This document shows, in pieces, positions 46,105-55,063 of a stretch of DNA of 64,000 nt. The stretch's first letter is position 1; each line of letters starts with the position of its first letter. A program made the translations under genes and the position numbers. The notes below the pieces were generated by a model. It ran no database searches. It had not been told where the DNA came from and saw only the letters and a program-made list of their open reading frames with translations. Source of the DNA: JBAXQQ01 sp037131695 (GTDB taxonomy: Bacteria > Armatimonadota > Hebobacteria > CAIYQO01); assembly GCA_964638715.1 (NCBI GenBank), contig CAZWZF010000006.1, positions 1 through 64,000 of the forward strand, written 5' to 3'.

Positions 46105-47508
46105 TTACTCCGTTTCCTTTTCATATCCTGCTAACTGATGCGCGATGCTGTCGACATCACCGGCGCCGATGGTGATTACCAAATCATTTGACCGCAATAC
46201 CGGCAATTTACCTTCGATACCCTTTGCGGCGTTGAGCAACATTTGATATCCATCTTCCAGCGATTCCGCGACTACCACCGGCGGCCCGCCGGCAGCGGCA
46301 ACTAATTCTCCCAGCCATGCGCTGGTAATGCCGGGCATCTGTTCCTCGCGGGCGGGGTAAATCGGTATCAGCACCAGAAGATCCGCGTCATTAAACGACT
46401 TCGCAAAATCCGCCGCCTGGTCGCGGGTGCGGCTGAATAGATGCGGCTGAAATACCGCGATTATTTTGCCGTCGAATGACGCGCGCGCCGCCGCCAACGC
46501 TGCCTTTACTTCGGTGGGGTGATGGGCGTAATCATCTACAATTGCGATGCCGTTTATGTTGCCAAGTCGGTCAAAGCGGCGTCCCATGCCGGTGAAGTCG
46601 GCTAATCCCTGTACAACTGCCGTTGCCGGAGTGCCAATTTCCAAAGCCATGGCGGCGGCGGCGGCGGAGTTGTAAATGTTGTGAATCCCCGGTACCTGCA
46701 GCGCAATTTTAATTTTTTTACCCGTTGGTGTCACCAATGTATAACTGGTTTCCGCTGACAGTTGAATATCAGTTATGCGGTAATCAGCGTTTTCGCCGGT
46801 GCCGAATAGTATCGTTCGCGGCGCGTTATCAAGCATCGTCAGGCAATGCGCATCGTCGCCGTTCAGCACCGCGAATCCGGTGGTGGATGTTAAGAAACTG
46901 CGGAAAGAATCGAACAGGTGCTGCGGAGTGCCGTGAAAATCGAGATGGTCAACCTCAATATTGGTTACGATAGAGGCAAATGGACGCAGGGACAGGAAAG
47001 AATTATATGCCTCGCAAGCCTCGACGACGGTCAATTCTCCACCAGCGCGGGCATTACTGCCCATATCTTTCAGCACACCGCCCAACACACAGGTCGGGTC
47101 GCTGCCGGCGCGGAGCAGAATTAATGAAAGCATGCCGCTGGTGGTAGTTTTACCGTGGGTTCCGCTAACTGCCAACCCGTGGCCTGCGTTAACGATTGCT
47201 CCCATCAATTCAGCACGGCTGAAAATGGGAAGCTGCAATTCCTGCGCTCGCAATAATTCCGGGTTGTTTTTCTTGATAGCGTCGCTGACAATTAACGTAC
47301 ATCCGGCAGTAATCATATTCGGGTTGTGGGGTGCGCTTACCGTTGCCCCGGCAGCAGCCAGGTCATCCATCAACGGGTTGTATTTTGAGTCGGTGCCGCT
47401 AACCCGATATCCGCGGGAAAGCAATATCTTCGCCAGTGCGCTCATGCCAATGCCGCCGATACCGACAAAGTGATATAACATATCTGTATTCAATACTAAT
47501 TCTTGCAT
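46105..47508 (-). CDS. murC: UDP-N-acetylmuramate--L-alanine ligase MurC
   Basis: The 467-residue cytoplasmic ligase adds L-alanine to UDP-MurNAc using ATP. FVGIGGIGMSALA near the start binds the UDP substrate, and VSGTHGKTTTSGM near 112 is the ATP-binding loop. The central domain DDYAHHPTEVKAAL near 310 and the C-terminal Rossmann domain complete the Mur ligase fold. AAAGGT precedes the ATG. Order on the minus strand is ftsW-murC-murB; in many bacteria murG lies between ftsW and murC, and it is absent here. Confidence 0.96.
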   Translation of the reverse strand: MQELVLNTDMLYHFVGIGGIGMSALAKILLSRGYRVSGTDSKYNPLMDDLAAAGATVSAPHNPNMITAGCTLIVSDAIKKNNPELLRAQELQLPIFSRAELMGAIVNAGHGLAVSGTHGKTTTSGMLSLILLRAGSDPTCVLGGVLKDMGSNARAGGELTVVEACEAYNSFLSLRPFASIVTNIEVDHLDFHGTPQHLFDSFRSFLTSTTGFAVLNGDDAHCLTMLDNAPRTILFGTGENADYRITDIQLSAETSYTLVTPTGKKIKIALQVPGIHNIYNSAAAAAMALEIGTPATAVVQGLADFTGMGRRFDRLGNINGIAIVDDYAHHPTEVKAALAAARASFDGKIIAVFQPHLFSRTRDQAADFAKSFNDADLLVLIPIYPAREEQMPGITSAWLGELVAAAGGPPVVVAESLEDGYQMLLNAAKGIEGKLPVLRSNDLVITIGAGDVDSIAHQLAGYEKETE

Positions 47509-47529
47509 GTATTACCTTTGGATAATAAA

Positions 47530-47609
47530 TTTTTGACATGATTAACAAGATTTTTTGGCTTCGCCATTTAATAAATTCATCATTTCCATCATGTTAATCC
47601 TGTCAAAAA
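47530..47609. repeat. ACATGATTAACAAGAT inverted repeat between ftsW and murC
   Basis: TTTTTGACATGATTAACAAG (from 47530) and its complement (47588-47609) form a 22-bp stem with two mismatches. Relatives: 53703-53787 (22-bp perfect stem), and half copies near 12855, 19465, 20755 and 50085. Confidence 0.7.
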
Positions 47610-47627
47610 AATAAACGAAACCATCCC

Positions 47628-48815
47628 TCATTCACTGATAAAAACTGGTTCTTCTTTACGCTTTTGCGGTTTTTTTCTGGATATCATTAAAATCAGGCCG
47701 ACAAATATGCAGCTTCCAATCAACGAACTGCCGCCAGCACTGATGAATGGCAGGCAAATACCCATGCACCATAGCAAATTGCTGACGACGGACAGGTTGA
47801 TGATGGCCTGGAAGAGCAAAAACACCATGCTGCCGGCAACCAGCAGGCTGCCATAATTATCGGGGGCAGACGCGGCAATGCTGAAGCCTCGCCAGAGCAA
47901 TAGACCATAAGTAACAAAAATGCAAACCGTGCCAATAAGAAAGCCAAACTCTTCAGCAATGGTGGAGAAGATATAGTCGTTATGCGGTTCGGGCAGATAA
48001 TACCATTTTTGAATTCCCTCGCCGTAGCCGCGTCCCATTAATCCCCCGGACGAGATGGCTATCAGTGAGTTCAACGGTTGAAAAGCGGCTTGAATTTTTC
48101 TGTTTTTCACATGTGTCCAAGCGGCGAAACGTTCGACACGCTTGTTTTGCTGCATGAATGATAACGGCAAAATCAGGCTTAAAATTAATACTAATCCAAT
48201 ACCGGCAAAAACTCCCGTTACCCACCATTTCATTCTCATGCCGGAAATAGTTAAAATAATCATCGATGAAACCAGCATTACCAGCACGGTGCCGATATCT
48301 TTTTGGGCCCCGACTATCAATATCGGAAGCAGGATAATGCCAAAAAGCTTCATGGTGATATTTGCATCTTCTTTCCATCGCCGCGCCCAGTCCGGGTGCT
48401 TGTCAATGAATGATGCCAGCATTATGACCAGGGTGATTTTGCCAAATTCGGAAGGCTGCAGGGTAAATGGGCCAAGTTGAATCCAGGCTTTATTGCCGCC
48501 GATTTCTTTACCTATCAAGAGCGGCAATACCATGAATGCTGATATGAGAATATAAAATACCCAGCCATATTTATGCAGCCAATTGGTAGGGATAAGACCG
48601 GAAATTACCCAGATGCAAACCAGACCAATAATGGTGAACATTAGCTGGCTTTTAGTGAATTGAAAACCCTGGAACAGCGACATTTCGTCGCCTTTGCTGC
48701 CGAGGATAGCCTGGGGGATACTCGCAGTGGAAATCGCAATTAACCCTTCAATGATGAGGGCAATTACAATGAATAGAAATATTTTGTCTATTGATTTAAA
48801 GTAATTGTTTAGCAT
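47628..48815 (-). CDS. ftsW: SEDS family peptidoglycan glycosyltransferase FtsW
   Basis: The 395-residue membrane protein has about ten hydrophobic segments. The extracellular signature GNKAWIQLGPFTLQPSEFGK near 108-127, the DIGTVLVM segment, and HNDYIFSTIAEEFGF with ISAGGSSLIGSC near the end define the SEDS (FtsW/RodA/SpoVE) family. Such proteins polymerise lipid II, usually with a class B PBP; the PBP at 15279 is a candidate partner. FtsW rather than RodA is favoured by the murC-murB neighbours. The start has only a weak ribosome site. Confidence 0.88.
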   Translation of the reverse strand: MLNNYFKSIDKIFLFIVIALIIEGLIAISTASIPQAILGSKGDEMSLFQGFQFTKSQLMFTIIGLVCIWVISGLIPTNWLHKYGWVFYILISAFMVLPLLIGKEIGGNKAWIQLGPFTLQPSEFGKITLVIMLASFIDKHPDWARRWKEDANITMKLFGIILLPILIVGAQKDIGTVLVMLVSSMIILTISGMRMKWWVTGVFAGIGLVLILSLILPLSFMQQNKRVERFAAWTHVKNRKIQAAFQPLNSLIAISSGGLMGRGYGEGIQKWYYLPEPHNDYIFSTIAEEFGFLIGTVCIFVTYGLLLWRGFSIAASAPDNYGSLLVAGSMVFLLFQAIINLSVVSNLLWCMGICLPFISAGGSSLIGSCIFVGLILMISRKKPQKRKEEPVFISE

Positions 48816-48906
48816 GGCAATGATTTTGACTGTGATTATGCCTTACAAATATAACACCCGCAACCCAACAGGTCAATGAGAAAAATAAAAATAATTAAAT
48901 ATATTT

Positions 48907-49788
48907 TCAGATATTTTCACAACTCAGCAATGATTGCAGGCTGCGGAGAATTACGGAGTCGTTTTTAGTTAAACCTTTTGCAGATTCGCCGATTTCATTC
49001 AGATATGCCAATGTCAGCAGTGCGCGGCAGCCATATTCACACAAGCCGGATAATTTGAATGTTTTCAGCAATAACGCGGGCATATACGGGGTGTATTTAT
49101 CCCATGGCGAGGAGAAGCGGCCAGTTTTCAGGGATTGATGCCAGCAGATTGCGTCAGTTTGCACGATTATATCATCAGGGTTATTCACGATGTCATTCAA
49201 CGGCGTATTATGCACCGCGGATTCCAGGTCGCAATTGGATAAAACATCGTAATCCGGGGTGGTAAGGTCGTTTGCCGATTGATGCAGCAGTTCGCGCAGG
49301 ATATCTTCTTTTCCCGGGGTGACCACAAAATGCAAATCTATTTTCCCCCTGCCGACAGAAAAAGCGCCGTCAGCGTAAATTATCTCTGATTTTGGCGCGT
49401 AGATACCAACATTGAAATCATCATTTAACGTGTATGCTGCCGGGAATGCCGGGGACGATTCTACACGGCCATCAGTTTTTATCTTCACTACTGCGTCATC
49501 TGTGGATGATGTGATGCGCCACCAGGCCGGATTATCTCCCGACTTTATCATAACATTGCCAGTGGCAACGTACCCATTTTCTGCCACGTGGATATCAGTG
49601 CAGTTATTCAGGCAAATCTCCGCGGCGGTATGCCATGTACCTTTTGACAAACAATCAATAGTAATATCAATTTCATCATAACGCTTTTGCACCCGCAATC
49701 TGCTGGCTGCATTGACATTTACCACCTGGCCGGGTAATTTCGCTCTTTTTTCTATAATATCAGGCATCATTATATTCATATTCCACAT
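48907..49788 (-). CDS. Hypothetical protein
   Basis: I do not recognise this 293-residue protein. No signal peptide or membrane segment is visible. The N-terminal two thirds look beta-rich (VQKRYDEIDITIDCLSK, VKIKTDGRVESS). The last third has a possibly structured motif (SPWDKYTPYMPALLLKTF, CEYGCRALLTLAYLNEIGE) and a helical end. It lies upstream of ftsW on the same strand, 91 bp away, and could share that transcript. The start is uncertain among Met1, Met4 and Met7; none has a clear ribosome site. Confidence 0.65.
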   Translation of the reverse strand: MWNMNIMMPDIIEKRAKLPGQVVNVNAASRLRVQKRYDEIDITIDCLSKGTWHTAAEICLNNCTDIHVAENGYVATGNVMIKSGDNPAWWRITSSTDDAVVKIKTDGRVESSPAFPAAYTLNDDFNVGIYAPKSEIIYADGAFSVGRGKIDLHFVVTPGKEDILRELLHQSANDLTTPDYDVLSNCDLESAVHNTPLNDIVNNPDDIIVQTDAICWHQSLKTGRFSSPWDKYTPYMPALLLKTFKLSGLCEYGCRALLTLAYLNEIGESAKGLTKNDSVILRSLQSLLSCENI

Positions 49789-49896
49789 TTCATTTGATAA
49801 ATTATTTATTTATGACTATAAATTTTTGTAAAAATTCGGTATATTTGTGTAACTTTAATAAAGGTTTATAAATTAACATGGATGAGCAGGGTAATT

Positions 49897-50064
49897 CCTT
49901 AAACCTTAAATACGTTGAAATAAAACAAGTTATTTGTAATTTAATGTAATACAAGATATTCACCGCGAAGGAACTCAAGGAACACAAAAGAAGAATATAA
50001 TAAAATTTCTTTTGTGCTCTTTGCGTTCTTTGTGGTTAAATAAATTAGGTTGTGGGATGAATCC
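49897..50064 (-). repeat. 168-bp dispersed repeat, inverted partner of 54893-55061
   Basis: About 90% identical to 54893-55061 in opposite orientation. It contains TTAACCACAAAGAACGCAAA and AAATTACAAATAACTTG on the minus strand, with an internal fold of TTTGTGCTCTTTGCGTT-like arms. It fills most of the 363-bp gap before the Crp gene. The remainder is an ATCATGTCAATCATGTTAAT repeat (50085-50115). Confidence 0.75.
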
Positions 50065-50150
50065 CGCATTAGGTAGGATAAATTTAATCATGTCAATCAT
50101 GTTAATCATGTCAAAAACAACTTTAATTCAGTGTAATAAAAGGATAAAAA

Positions 50151-50810
50151 ATGAAAACTGCTGATGAATTGATACGCAACTTCCCGTTATTCAAGGGTTG
50201 GCGCGATGATGAATACAATCAATTACTAACGAAATCGTTCTTTCGCAAATACGACAAAGGCATCGACCTTTTCATGGAAGGCGAGGAAGCGCACGGCTTG
50301 TTTTTGCTGCGCAGTGGCGTGGTGAAGATATATAAAATTGGTGAAAATGGCCGCGAACAGATAATCCACCTCAGTTATCCCGGCGATTCGGTAGCAGAAT
50401 TGCCATTATTTGACGGCGGACCTTACCCGTCATCGGCGGCAGCGTTGGAAGATACCGAGGTGCTGTATATCCCCCGCCAAACCATGATGGAAATAATGGA
50501 TGCCAGACCGGAGCTATATAAACAAATCGTGAAGGTACTCGCCACCAGAATGCGCAAATTGGTTGAATTAGTGGAAGATTTATCGCTGCGCCAGGTTCGC
50601 CAGCGGCTGGCACGACTAATCCTGAAAGAATCCAACGGTAAAAACACCTTCATCCTGCCTTTCACCAACGACGAAATAGCCGCCCGCCTCGGATCCGTCC
50701 GCGACGTAATAAGCCGCACCTTCAGCGCATTGCAAAACGACGACCTGATAACACTGACCGGCCGCCATGTAACCATACTTAACAGGGTTAAGCTGGAGGA
50801 TAATTGTTAG
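50151..50810 (+). CDS. Crp/Fnr family transcriptional regulator
   Basis: The 219-residue protein has an N-terminal cyclic-nucleotide-binding fold (residues 10-120; GLFLLRSGVVKIYKIGENGR, PGDSVAELPLFDGGPYPSSA), a long dimerisation helix, and a winged helix-turn-helix (FTNDEIAARLGSVRDVISRT, about 170-190). The Arg and Ser residues of the phosphate-binding cassette are only partly matched (PYPSSA), so cAMP binding is plausible but unproven. There is no N-terminal cysteine cluster as in Fnr. AAAAGGA lies upstream of the ATG. It seems to be a single-gene unit; the target genes are unknown. Confidence 0.88.
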   Translation: MKTADELIRNFPLFKGWRDDEYNQLLTKSFFRKYDKGIDLFMEGEEAHGLFLLRSGVVKIYKIGENGREQIIHLSYPGDSVAELPLFDGGPYPSSAAALEDTEVLYIPRQTMMEIMDARPELYKQIVKVLATRMRKLVELVEDLSLRQVRQRLARLILKESNGKNTFILPFTNDEIAARLGSVRDVISRTFSALQNDDLITLTGRHVTILNRVKLEDNC

Positions 50811-50890
50811 TTGGAAAGCATCAATGAATGTCTCATCTTTACTAAAACTCATCCTTATAAATATTTACATTCTTTAATTCAGAAATATCC

Positions 50891-51063
50891 GGTAAAGGGG
50901 AGCTGTCCCCAGCTCCCGCGACAGCGTTTTTTAATAAAGACGAACTGGATGCAACGACAAAATAAGGTTTAAAAACACAACACCACCTGAGAAATCTGTC
51001 GCTATTTCGCTTATTTACATCATTATTCCGGTTCATCGCGGGAATTGGGGACAATTCCCCTAC
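50891..51063 (+). repeat. GTAGGGG-family dispersed repeat, second full copy
   Basis: Matches 25322-25497. Its ends, GGGGAGCTGTCCCCAGCTCC and, reversed, GGGGAATTGTCCCCAATTCC, are two hairpins that differ by paired substitutions in the stem. It lies in the 564-bp gene-poor gap after the Crp gene; the AT-rich remainder (51064-51373) shows no gene. Confidence 0.8.
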
Positions 51064-51373
51064 CTCGTCATCCAACATTTTAATTAAAAAATGTGTATAA
51101 GGGTGAGGGCATCGCCGTGGGCTATAGATTTGTGTTGTGAATAAAATTTGTATGAGATATGTAGAATACAATTGTGGCGACCTTGTCAGCTTATCTGTTT
51201 ATTTGTATGCTTGTTACATCATAAAGATAGATATAACTACTCATCTGATATTATCGGTATTTTTTTATATTAATTGGTGTTTAAAAGAAATTTATTAAAG
51301 ATTGAATATATCAGTTATGTATAATACTTTAAAGATAGATATATTAAATCTTAATAAAAAGGATTGTGAGAAA

Positions 51374-52183
51374 ATGAATAATAGCTTTTCCGACGCATAC
51401 AAAAATGGTTCTCTTTCAAAAAAATTATTCTTAGAATCTGAAATAACCAGAGATTTCATTGAATGGTTTTATTTATTAATAAATGAAAACAGTAAACTAA
51501 ATACGATTTACGCTGATTATGATAATTTGTATGAATGTATAAAGAATTATAAATGGCAAAAAGATCTGTCATTCAACAACACATTAAATAGATTCAAAGA
51601 ATGGAGAAGACGGTTAGAAACATCCGATGAATCAGAATGTAAGAATATTTGTATTGAGATATTAAAATGGGGTGGTGTTTCTTCAGGAAATGCTCAAAAA
51701 ATTGAAAAAATTACTTCGATGAAGAATTTTCTAAAAGCCAATACTGATATTGTAAGCAAGTGTGAAATTACAATTGATGATTTCAATACTAATTATATGA
51801 GTTCAGGTTTTACTAAAATATACACAGCATCAAATGAAGACTTTATCATGTATGATGGCAGGGTTGGTTCTGCATTATGTTACTTAGTTAAAAAATATTT
51901 AGAAGAAAAGAATATAAGTAAAGTTCCAAAAGAATTAGAATTTGGATATGGGCAAGGAAGAAGTGAAAATAAAAATAGAAATCCAAATCATTTAAATAGC
52001 AGTCTTCATTTTTCTGATATAACATCAAGTCGCAGAACTCATTTTATCAGTAATATAAAAGCTAATTGGCTACTTCGAAGCATTGCCGAAAAAGTAGATA
52101 TCCCTGGGGTAACATCTATTAATGACAAAACATTTGCTTTGCAAACAGCATTATTCGTTTTAGGAGAAAAAATTCCTGAATAG
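51374..52183 (+). CDS. AT-rich orphan protein of unknown function
   Basis: This 269-residue protein (293 if a TTG at 51302 is used, 288 from ATG 51317) is far more AT-rich than its neighbours and heavy in Lys, Asn and Ile, which suggests recent acquisition. No signal peptide or membrane segment is seen. Notable stretches are KWGGVSSGNAQKIEKI, then FIMYDGRVGSALCYLVKKYL, then GYGQGRSENKNRNPN. The YDGRVGSAL region recalls the IYDSRV-type motif of OGG-fold glycosylase-like proteins found beside defence genes. That resemblance is a guess and needs structure comparison. AAAAAGGA lies 10 nt before the ATG at 51374. It converges on glyA with a shared terminator. Confidence 0.7.
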   Translation: MNNSFSDAYKNGSLSKKLFLESEITRDFIEWFYLLINENSKLNTIYADYDNLYECIKNYKWQKDLSFNNTLNRFKEWRRRLETSDESECKNICIEILKWGGVSSGNAQKIEKITSMKNFLKANTDIVSKCEITIDDFNTNYMSSGFTKIYTASNEDFIMYDGRVGSALCYLVKKYLEEKNISKVPKELEFGYGQGRSENKNRNPNHLNSSLHFSDITSSRRTHFISNIKANWLLRSIAEKVDIPGVTSINDKTFALQTALFVLGEKIPE

Positions 52184-52230
52184 AAAATGAAGTTACTCGC
52201 CGGCTGGAAGCCGGCGCTCCGTGTATAAAA

Positions 52231-52261
52231 AACTCCCCCCGATAAAAATTCGGGGGGAGTT
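52231..52261. terminator. Strong bidirectional terminator
   Basis: AACTCCCCCCGA (52231-52242) and TCGGGGGGAGTT (52250-52261) form a perfect 12-bp GC-rich stem with a 7-nt loop, between converging genes. An A-run on its left gives Ts for the minus-strand transcript. Just before it is a GCCGGCTGGAAGCCGGC hairpin (52199-52217). Confidence 0.8.
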
Positions 52262-52284
52262 CGTTATTTATCTCAAACCTATTC

Positions 52285-53532
52285 CTATTTCAAATAACTG
52301 TAAATTGGGAACTTCACGGTTAATTCGGCTACTTTTGATTTTACGTCGGCGCGGAGTTCTTCGTTGCCCGGGTTTGCCAGCACGTCGCAAATCATGTTGG
52401 CGGTTGCCACCATTTCTGCTTCGCCCATTCCACGGGAGGTTAGGCATGGGCTGCCGGGGCGGATGCCGGACCATTTTGCCGGGGATGCCGGATCATACGG
52501 GATGCTGTTGGAGTTGATTACAATGTTCGCCTCGCGCAGCAGATTGGCGGCCATCAGGCCGGTCAGGTTGTTCTTGCGCAGGTCTACCAGCATCAGGTGA
52601 GTGTCGGTGCCGTCAGATACCAGGCGGAAACCGCGTTTTTTGAATGTTGCTGCCAATGCCTGGGCATTGGATATGACGTTTTTCTGGTATTGTACGAACT
52701 CAGGCTGGGCGGCTTCGTGGAACATTACTGCCTTGGCGGCAATCACGTGCATCAATGGGCCGGCCTGGATGCCCGGGAAGACGGCGCGGTCTATTGTCTT
52801 GGCTAATTCCTGTTTGCATAGGATGAATGCCGCTCTGGGGCCGCGCAGGGTCTTGTGAGTGGTTGAACTTACGATGTCAGCGTATGGAACCGGGCTTGGA
52901 TGCACGCCGGCAGCGACCAGACCGGCGATGTGCGCCATGTCGGCCAGCAGGTATGCGCCAACGCGGTCGGCGATATCGCGGAATCGGGCAAAATCCAGGA
53001 CACGCGGGTATGCGCTGGCTCCCACCACAATCATTTTTGGGTTATGTTCAATCGCCAGTTTTTCTACCTGGTCGTAATCAATCAATTCGGTTTCGCGGTC
53101 AACGCCGTAACCTACGAAGTGGTAATATCGTCCGCTGAAATTAACGCGATTGCCGTGGGAAAGGTGACCGCCCTGGTCCAACCCCATCGCCAATACGGTG
53201 TCGCCCGGCTCTAACAGGCCATAATAAATGGACATGTTCGCCTGGGTACCGCTAACCGGCTGTACATTCGCGTGGTCGGCGCCGAAAAGTTTTTTGGCGC
53301 GCTCGATAGCCAGCGCTTCAACCTCGTCAACGTGCTCGCAACCATGGTAATAGCGCGCACCTGGGTAACCCTCAGCATATTTGTTAGTCATTACCGAACC
53401 GGTAGCATCCATCACCGCGCGACTCGCGTAATTTTCAGATGGTATCATCACCAGGGTATCTTGCTGGCGGGTAACTTCGCGCTCAACTATGGCGGCTACT
53501 TCAGGGTCTACTTCAGATAAAAGGCGCTCCAT
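52285..53532 (-). CDS. glyA: Serine hydroxymethyltransferase
   Basis: The 415-residue PLP enzyme interconverts serine and glycine and charges tetrahydrofolate with one-carbon units in the cytoplasm. IPSENYASRAVMDATGS near 30, YPGARYYHGCEHVDEVE near 57 and the PLP lysine in STTHKTLRGPR (Lys227) are all present, and the length is typical. AAGGAAGG lies upstream of the ATG. With metK elsewhere in the window, it belongs to one-carbon and methyl metabolism. It converges on the AT-rich orphan at a shared terminator. Confidence 0.97.
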   Translation of the reverse strand: MERLLSEVDPEVAAIVEREVTRQQDTLVMIPSENYASRAVMDATGSVMTNKYAEGYPGARYYHGCEHVDEVEALAIERAKKLFGADHANVQPVSGTQANMSIYYGLLEPGDTVLAMGLDQGGHLSHGNRVNFSGRYYHFVGYGVDRETELIDYDQVEKLAIEHNPKMIVVGASAYPRVLDFARFRDIADRVGAYLLADMAHIAGLVAAGVHPSPVPYADIVSSTTHKTLRGPRAAFILCKQELAKTIDRAVFPGIQAGPLMHVIAAKAVMFHEAAQPEFVQYQKNVISNAQALAATFKKRGFRLVSDGTDTHLMLVDLRKNNLTGLMAANLLREANIVINSNSIPYDPASPAKWSGIRPGSPCLTSRGMGEAEMVATANMICDVLANPGNEELRADVKSKVAELTVKFPIYSYLK

Positions 53533-53702
53533 AAAAACCTTCCTTTCAGACGAGATTTCGGCATATCAGCGTTACGCCGGCACACTATTTTACCAATTTT
53601 TTGCTAATTATATCAACTTATTAAAATTACACAAGATGCACAGAGTAGACAAGATTCACGGAGATTTTATTATAGGGTTATATCTGGTAGAATATTTATA
53701 CA

Positions 53703-53787
53703 TTTTGACATGATTTACATGATTGACATGATTAATTTATAAAATTGCGAAGCAAAAATCATGATAATCATGTAAATCATGTCAAAA
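53703..53787. repeat. ACATGATT-family inverted repeat
   Basis: TTTTGACATGATTTACATGA (from 53703) has an exact 22-bp complement at 53766-53787. It lies between divergent glyA and the acetyltransferase. The rest of the gap includes a CACAAGATGCACAGAGTAGA-type repeat (53632-53650). Confidence 0.75.
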
Positions 53788-53808
53788 AAATAAAAATAAG
53801 GTAGTACA

Positions 53809-54297
53809 ATGAATATTCGTGTTGCAACTGAAAATGACTTGCCGGCTATCCTGACTATTTATAATCACGCCATCTTAACCTCTACGGCATCGTACGACTA
53901 CGAACCGCAGAGTCTGGATATGCGAAAAGCATGGCTGCGGGATAAAAAAATGCATGGTTTTCCGGTATTCGTTATTGAAGATACTGATGGTGTCGCGGGT
54001 TTTGCCACTTATGGCACATTTCGCGAGAAGTTTGGCTATCGTTATACCGTGGAGCACTCTATCTACATTACCGAGGGAAAACGCGGCATGGGTTATGGGC
54101 AATCGCTGATGTCCACCCTGATAGAATCCGCGCAAAATATGGAAATGCACGTGATGATAGCCGGGATTGACGCGTCAAATGAAGGCAGCATAAATTTTCA
54201 TAAAAAGTTTGGATTTGAAGAAGTAGCGCATTTTAAAGAGGTAGGGTATAAGTTCGACCGCTGGCTGGACGTAATTTTCATGCAAAAAATGCTGTGA
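53809..54297 (+). CDS. GNAT family N-acetyltransferase (phosphinothricin/amino-acid acetyltransferase-like)
   Basis: The 162-residue protein is a single GNAT domain. MNIRVATENDLPAILTIYNH at the start and SASYDYEP-like TASYDYEPQS near 25 resemble the PAT/YncA branch. GKRGMGYGQSLMSTLIE near 92-108 is the acetyl-CoA pyrophosphate-binding motif (G-x-G-x-G/A-like), and GSINFHKKFGFEEV completes the fold. It may acetylate amino-acid analogues such as methionine sulfoximine; the substrate is not certain. AAGGTAG precedes the ATG. A 9-bp tandem repeat follows the stop. Confidence 0.85.
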   Translation: MNIRVATENDLPAILTIYNHAILTSTASYDYEPQSLDMRKAWLRDKKMHGFPVFVIEDTDGVAGFATYGTFREKFGYRYTVEHSIYITEGKRGMGYGQSLMSTLIESAQNMEMHVMIAGIDASNEGSINFHKKFGFEEVAHFKEVGYKFDRWLDVIFMQKML

Positions 54298-54315
54298 TTA
54301 ACATGGATAGGCGTA

Positions 54316-54350
54316 TCGGTCGGTTCGGTCGGTTCGGTCGGTTCGGTCGG
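54316..54350. repeat. 9-bp tandem repeat
   Basis: CGGTCGGTT is repeated nearly four times between the acetyltransferase and the tRNA promoter. Copy-number slippage is likely between strains. Confidence 0.8.
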
Positions 54351-54416
54351 ATTTTTAGTTTTAAATAGTGAAAAGTTCTAATTTTCATCTTTTTTCATAT
54401 CAATTTAAATTACCTG

Positions 54417-54445
54417 TTGACTTTAGTTGAATAAATTCCTATAAT
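54417..54445 (+). promoter_or_regulatory. Promoter of tRNA operon
   Basis: TTGACT (54417-54422), 17 bp, TATAAT (54440-54445), a near-consensus promoter ending 12 bp before the first tRNA. Confidence 0.8.
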
Positions 54446-54457
54446 GTTTCGGCACAG

Positions 54458-54534
<77 letters not shown>

Positions 54535-54564
54535 TTTATTTTAATGTAGCCCAGATGCGATCCG

Positions 54565-54639
54565 GCGGGAATAGCTCAATGGTAGAGCGTCAGCCTTCCA
54601 AGCTGAATGTTGCGAGTTCGAGTCTCGTTTCCCGCTCCA
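54565..54639 (+). tRNA. tRNA-Gly (TCC)
   Basis: Acceptor GCGGGAA pairs with TTCCCGC. The anticodon stem TCAGC/GCTGA has loop CTTCCAA, giving TCC. CCA is encoded. Confidence 0.96.
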
Positions 54640-54642
54640 GAT

Positions 54643-54719
54643 GCGCCCATAGCTCAGTAGGATAGAGCAATTGCCTTCTAAGCAATAGGTCGCAGGTTCG
54701 AATCCTGCTGGGCGTACCA
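54643..54719 (+). tRNA. tRNA-Arg (TCT)
   Basis: Acceptor GCGCCCA pairs with TGGGCGT, with a G-T first pair. The anticodon stem ATTGC/GCAAT has loop CTTCTAA, giving TCT. CCA is encoded. It lies only 3 nt after tRNA-Gly. Confidence 0.95.
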
Positions 54720-54759
54720 TTTTTTCAAAAGCCTGGCAGTACGGGTTTTCAGCGGTCAT

Positions 54760-54837
54760 GGTGGGTGTAGCTCAGTAGGTTAGAGCGCCAGTTTGTGGCA
54801 CTGGAGGTCGTCGGTTCGATCCCGACTATCCACCCCA
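54760..54837 (+). tRNA. tRNA-His (GTG)
   Basis: Acceptor GTGGGTG pairs with TATCCAC. The extra G(-1) at 54760 faces discriminator C at 54834, the identity element of tRNA-His. The anticodon loop TTGTGGC gives GTG. CCA is encoded. Confidence 0.96.
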
Positions 54838-54847
54838 ATTTTAATGC

Positions 54848-54880
54848 AAAGCGCAGGGAAATATCCCCGCGCTTTTTTTT
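54848..54880 (+). terminator. Intrinsic terminator of tRNA operon
   Basis: AAAGCGC-a-GGG pairs with CCC-c-GCGCTTT, followed by a run of Ts to 54880. Classic rho-independent form 11 nt after tRNA-His. Confidence 0.9.
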
Positions 54881-54892
54881 GTAACTAATGCA

Positions 54893-55061
54893 GGATTCAT
54901 CCCACAACCAATTTATTTAACCACAAAGAACGCAAAGAGCACAAAAGAATTTTTTATTATACTCTTCTTTTGCGTTCCTTGAGTTCTTTCGAGGTGAATA
55001 TCTTGTTATTACATTAAATTACAAATAACTTGTTTCATTTCAACGTATTTAAGGTTTAAGG
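54893..55061 (+). repeat. 169-bp dispersed repeat, inverted partner of 49897-50064
   Basis: GGATTCATCCCACAACC...AAGGTTTAAGG. It ends 3 bp before the stop codon of the zinc-ribbon/TPR gene. It has an internal fold of AAGAACGCAAAGAGCAC-like arms. Confidence 0.75.
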
Positions 55062-55063
55062 TA

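Noticed and set aside
54541..54759. 72-codon minus-strand frame reading RPAGFEPATYCLEGNC
   Set aside because: A well-known artefact: the reverse strand of tRNA genes. The tRNAs here fold properly.
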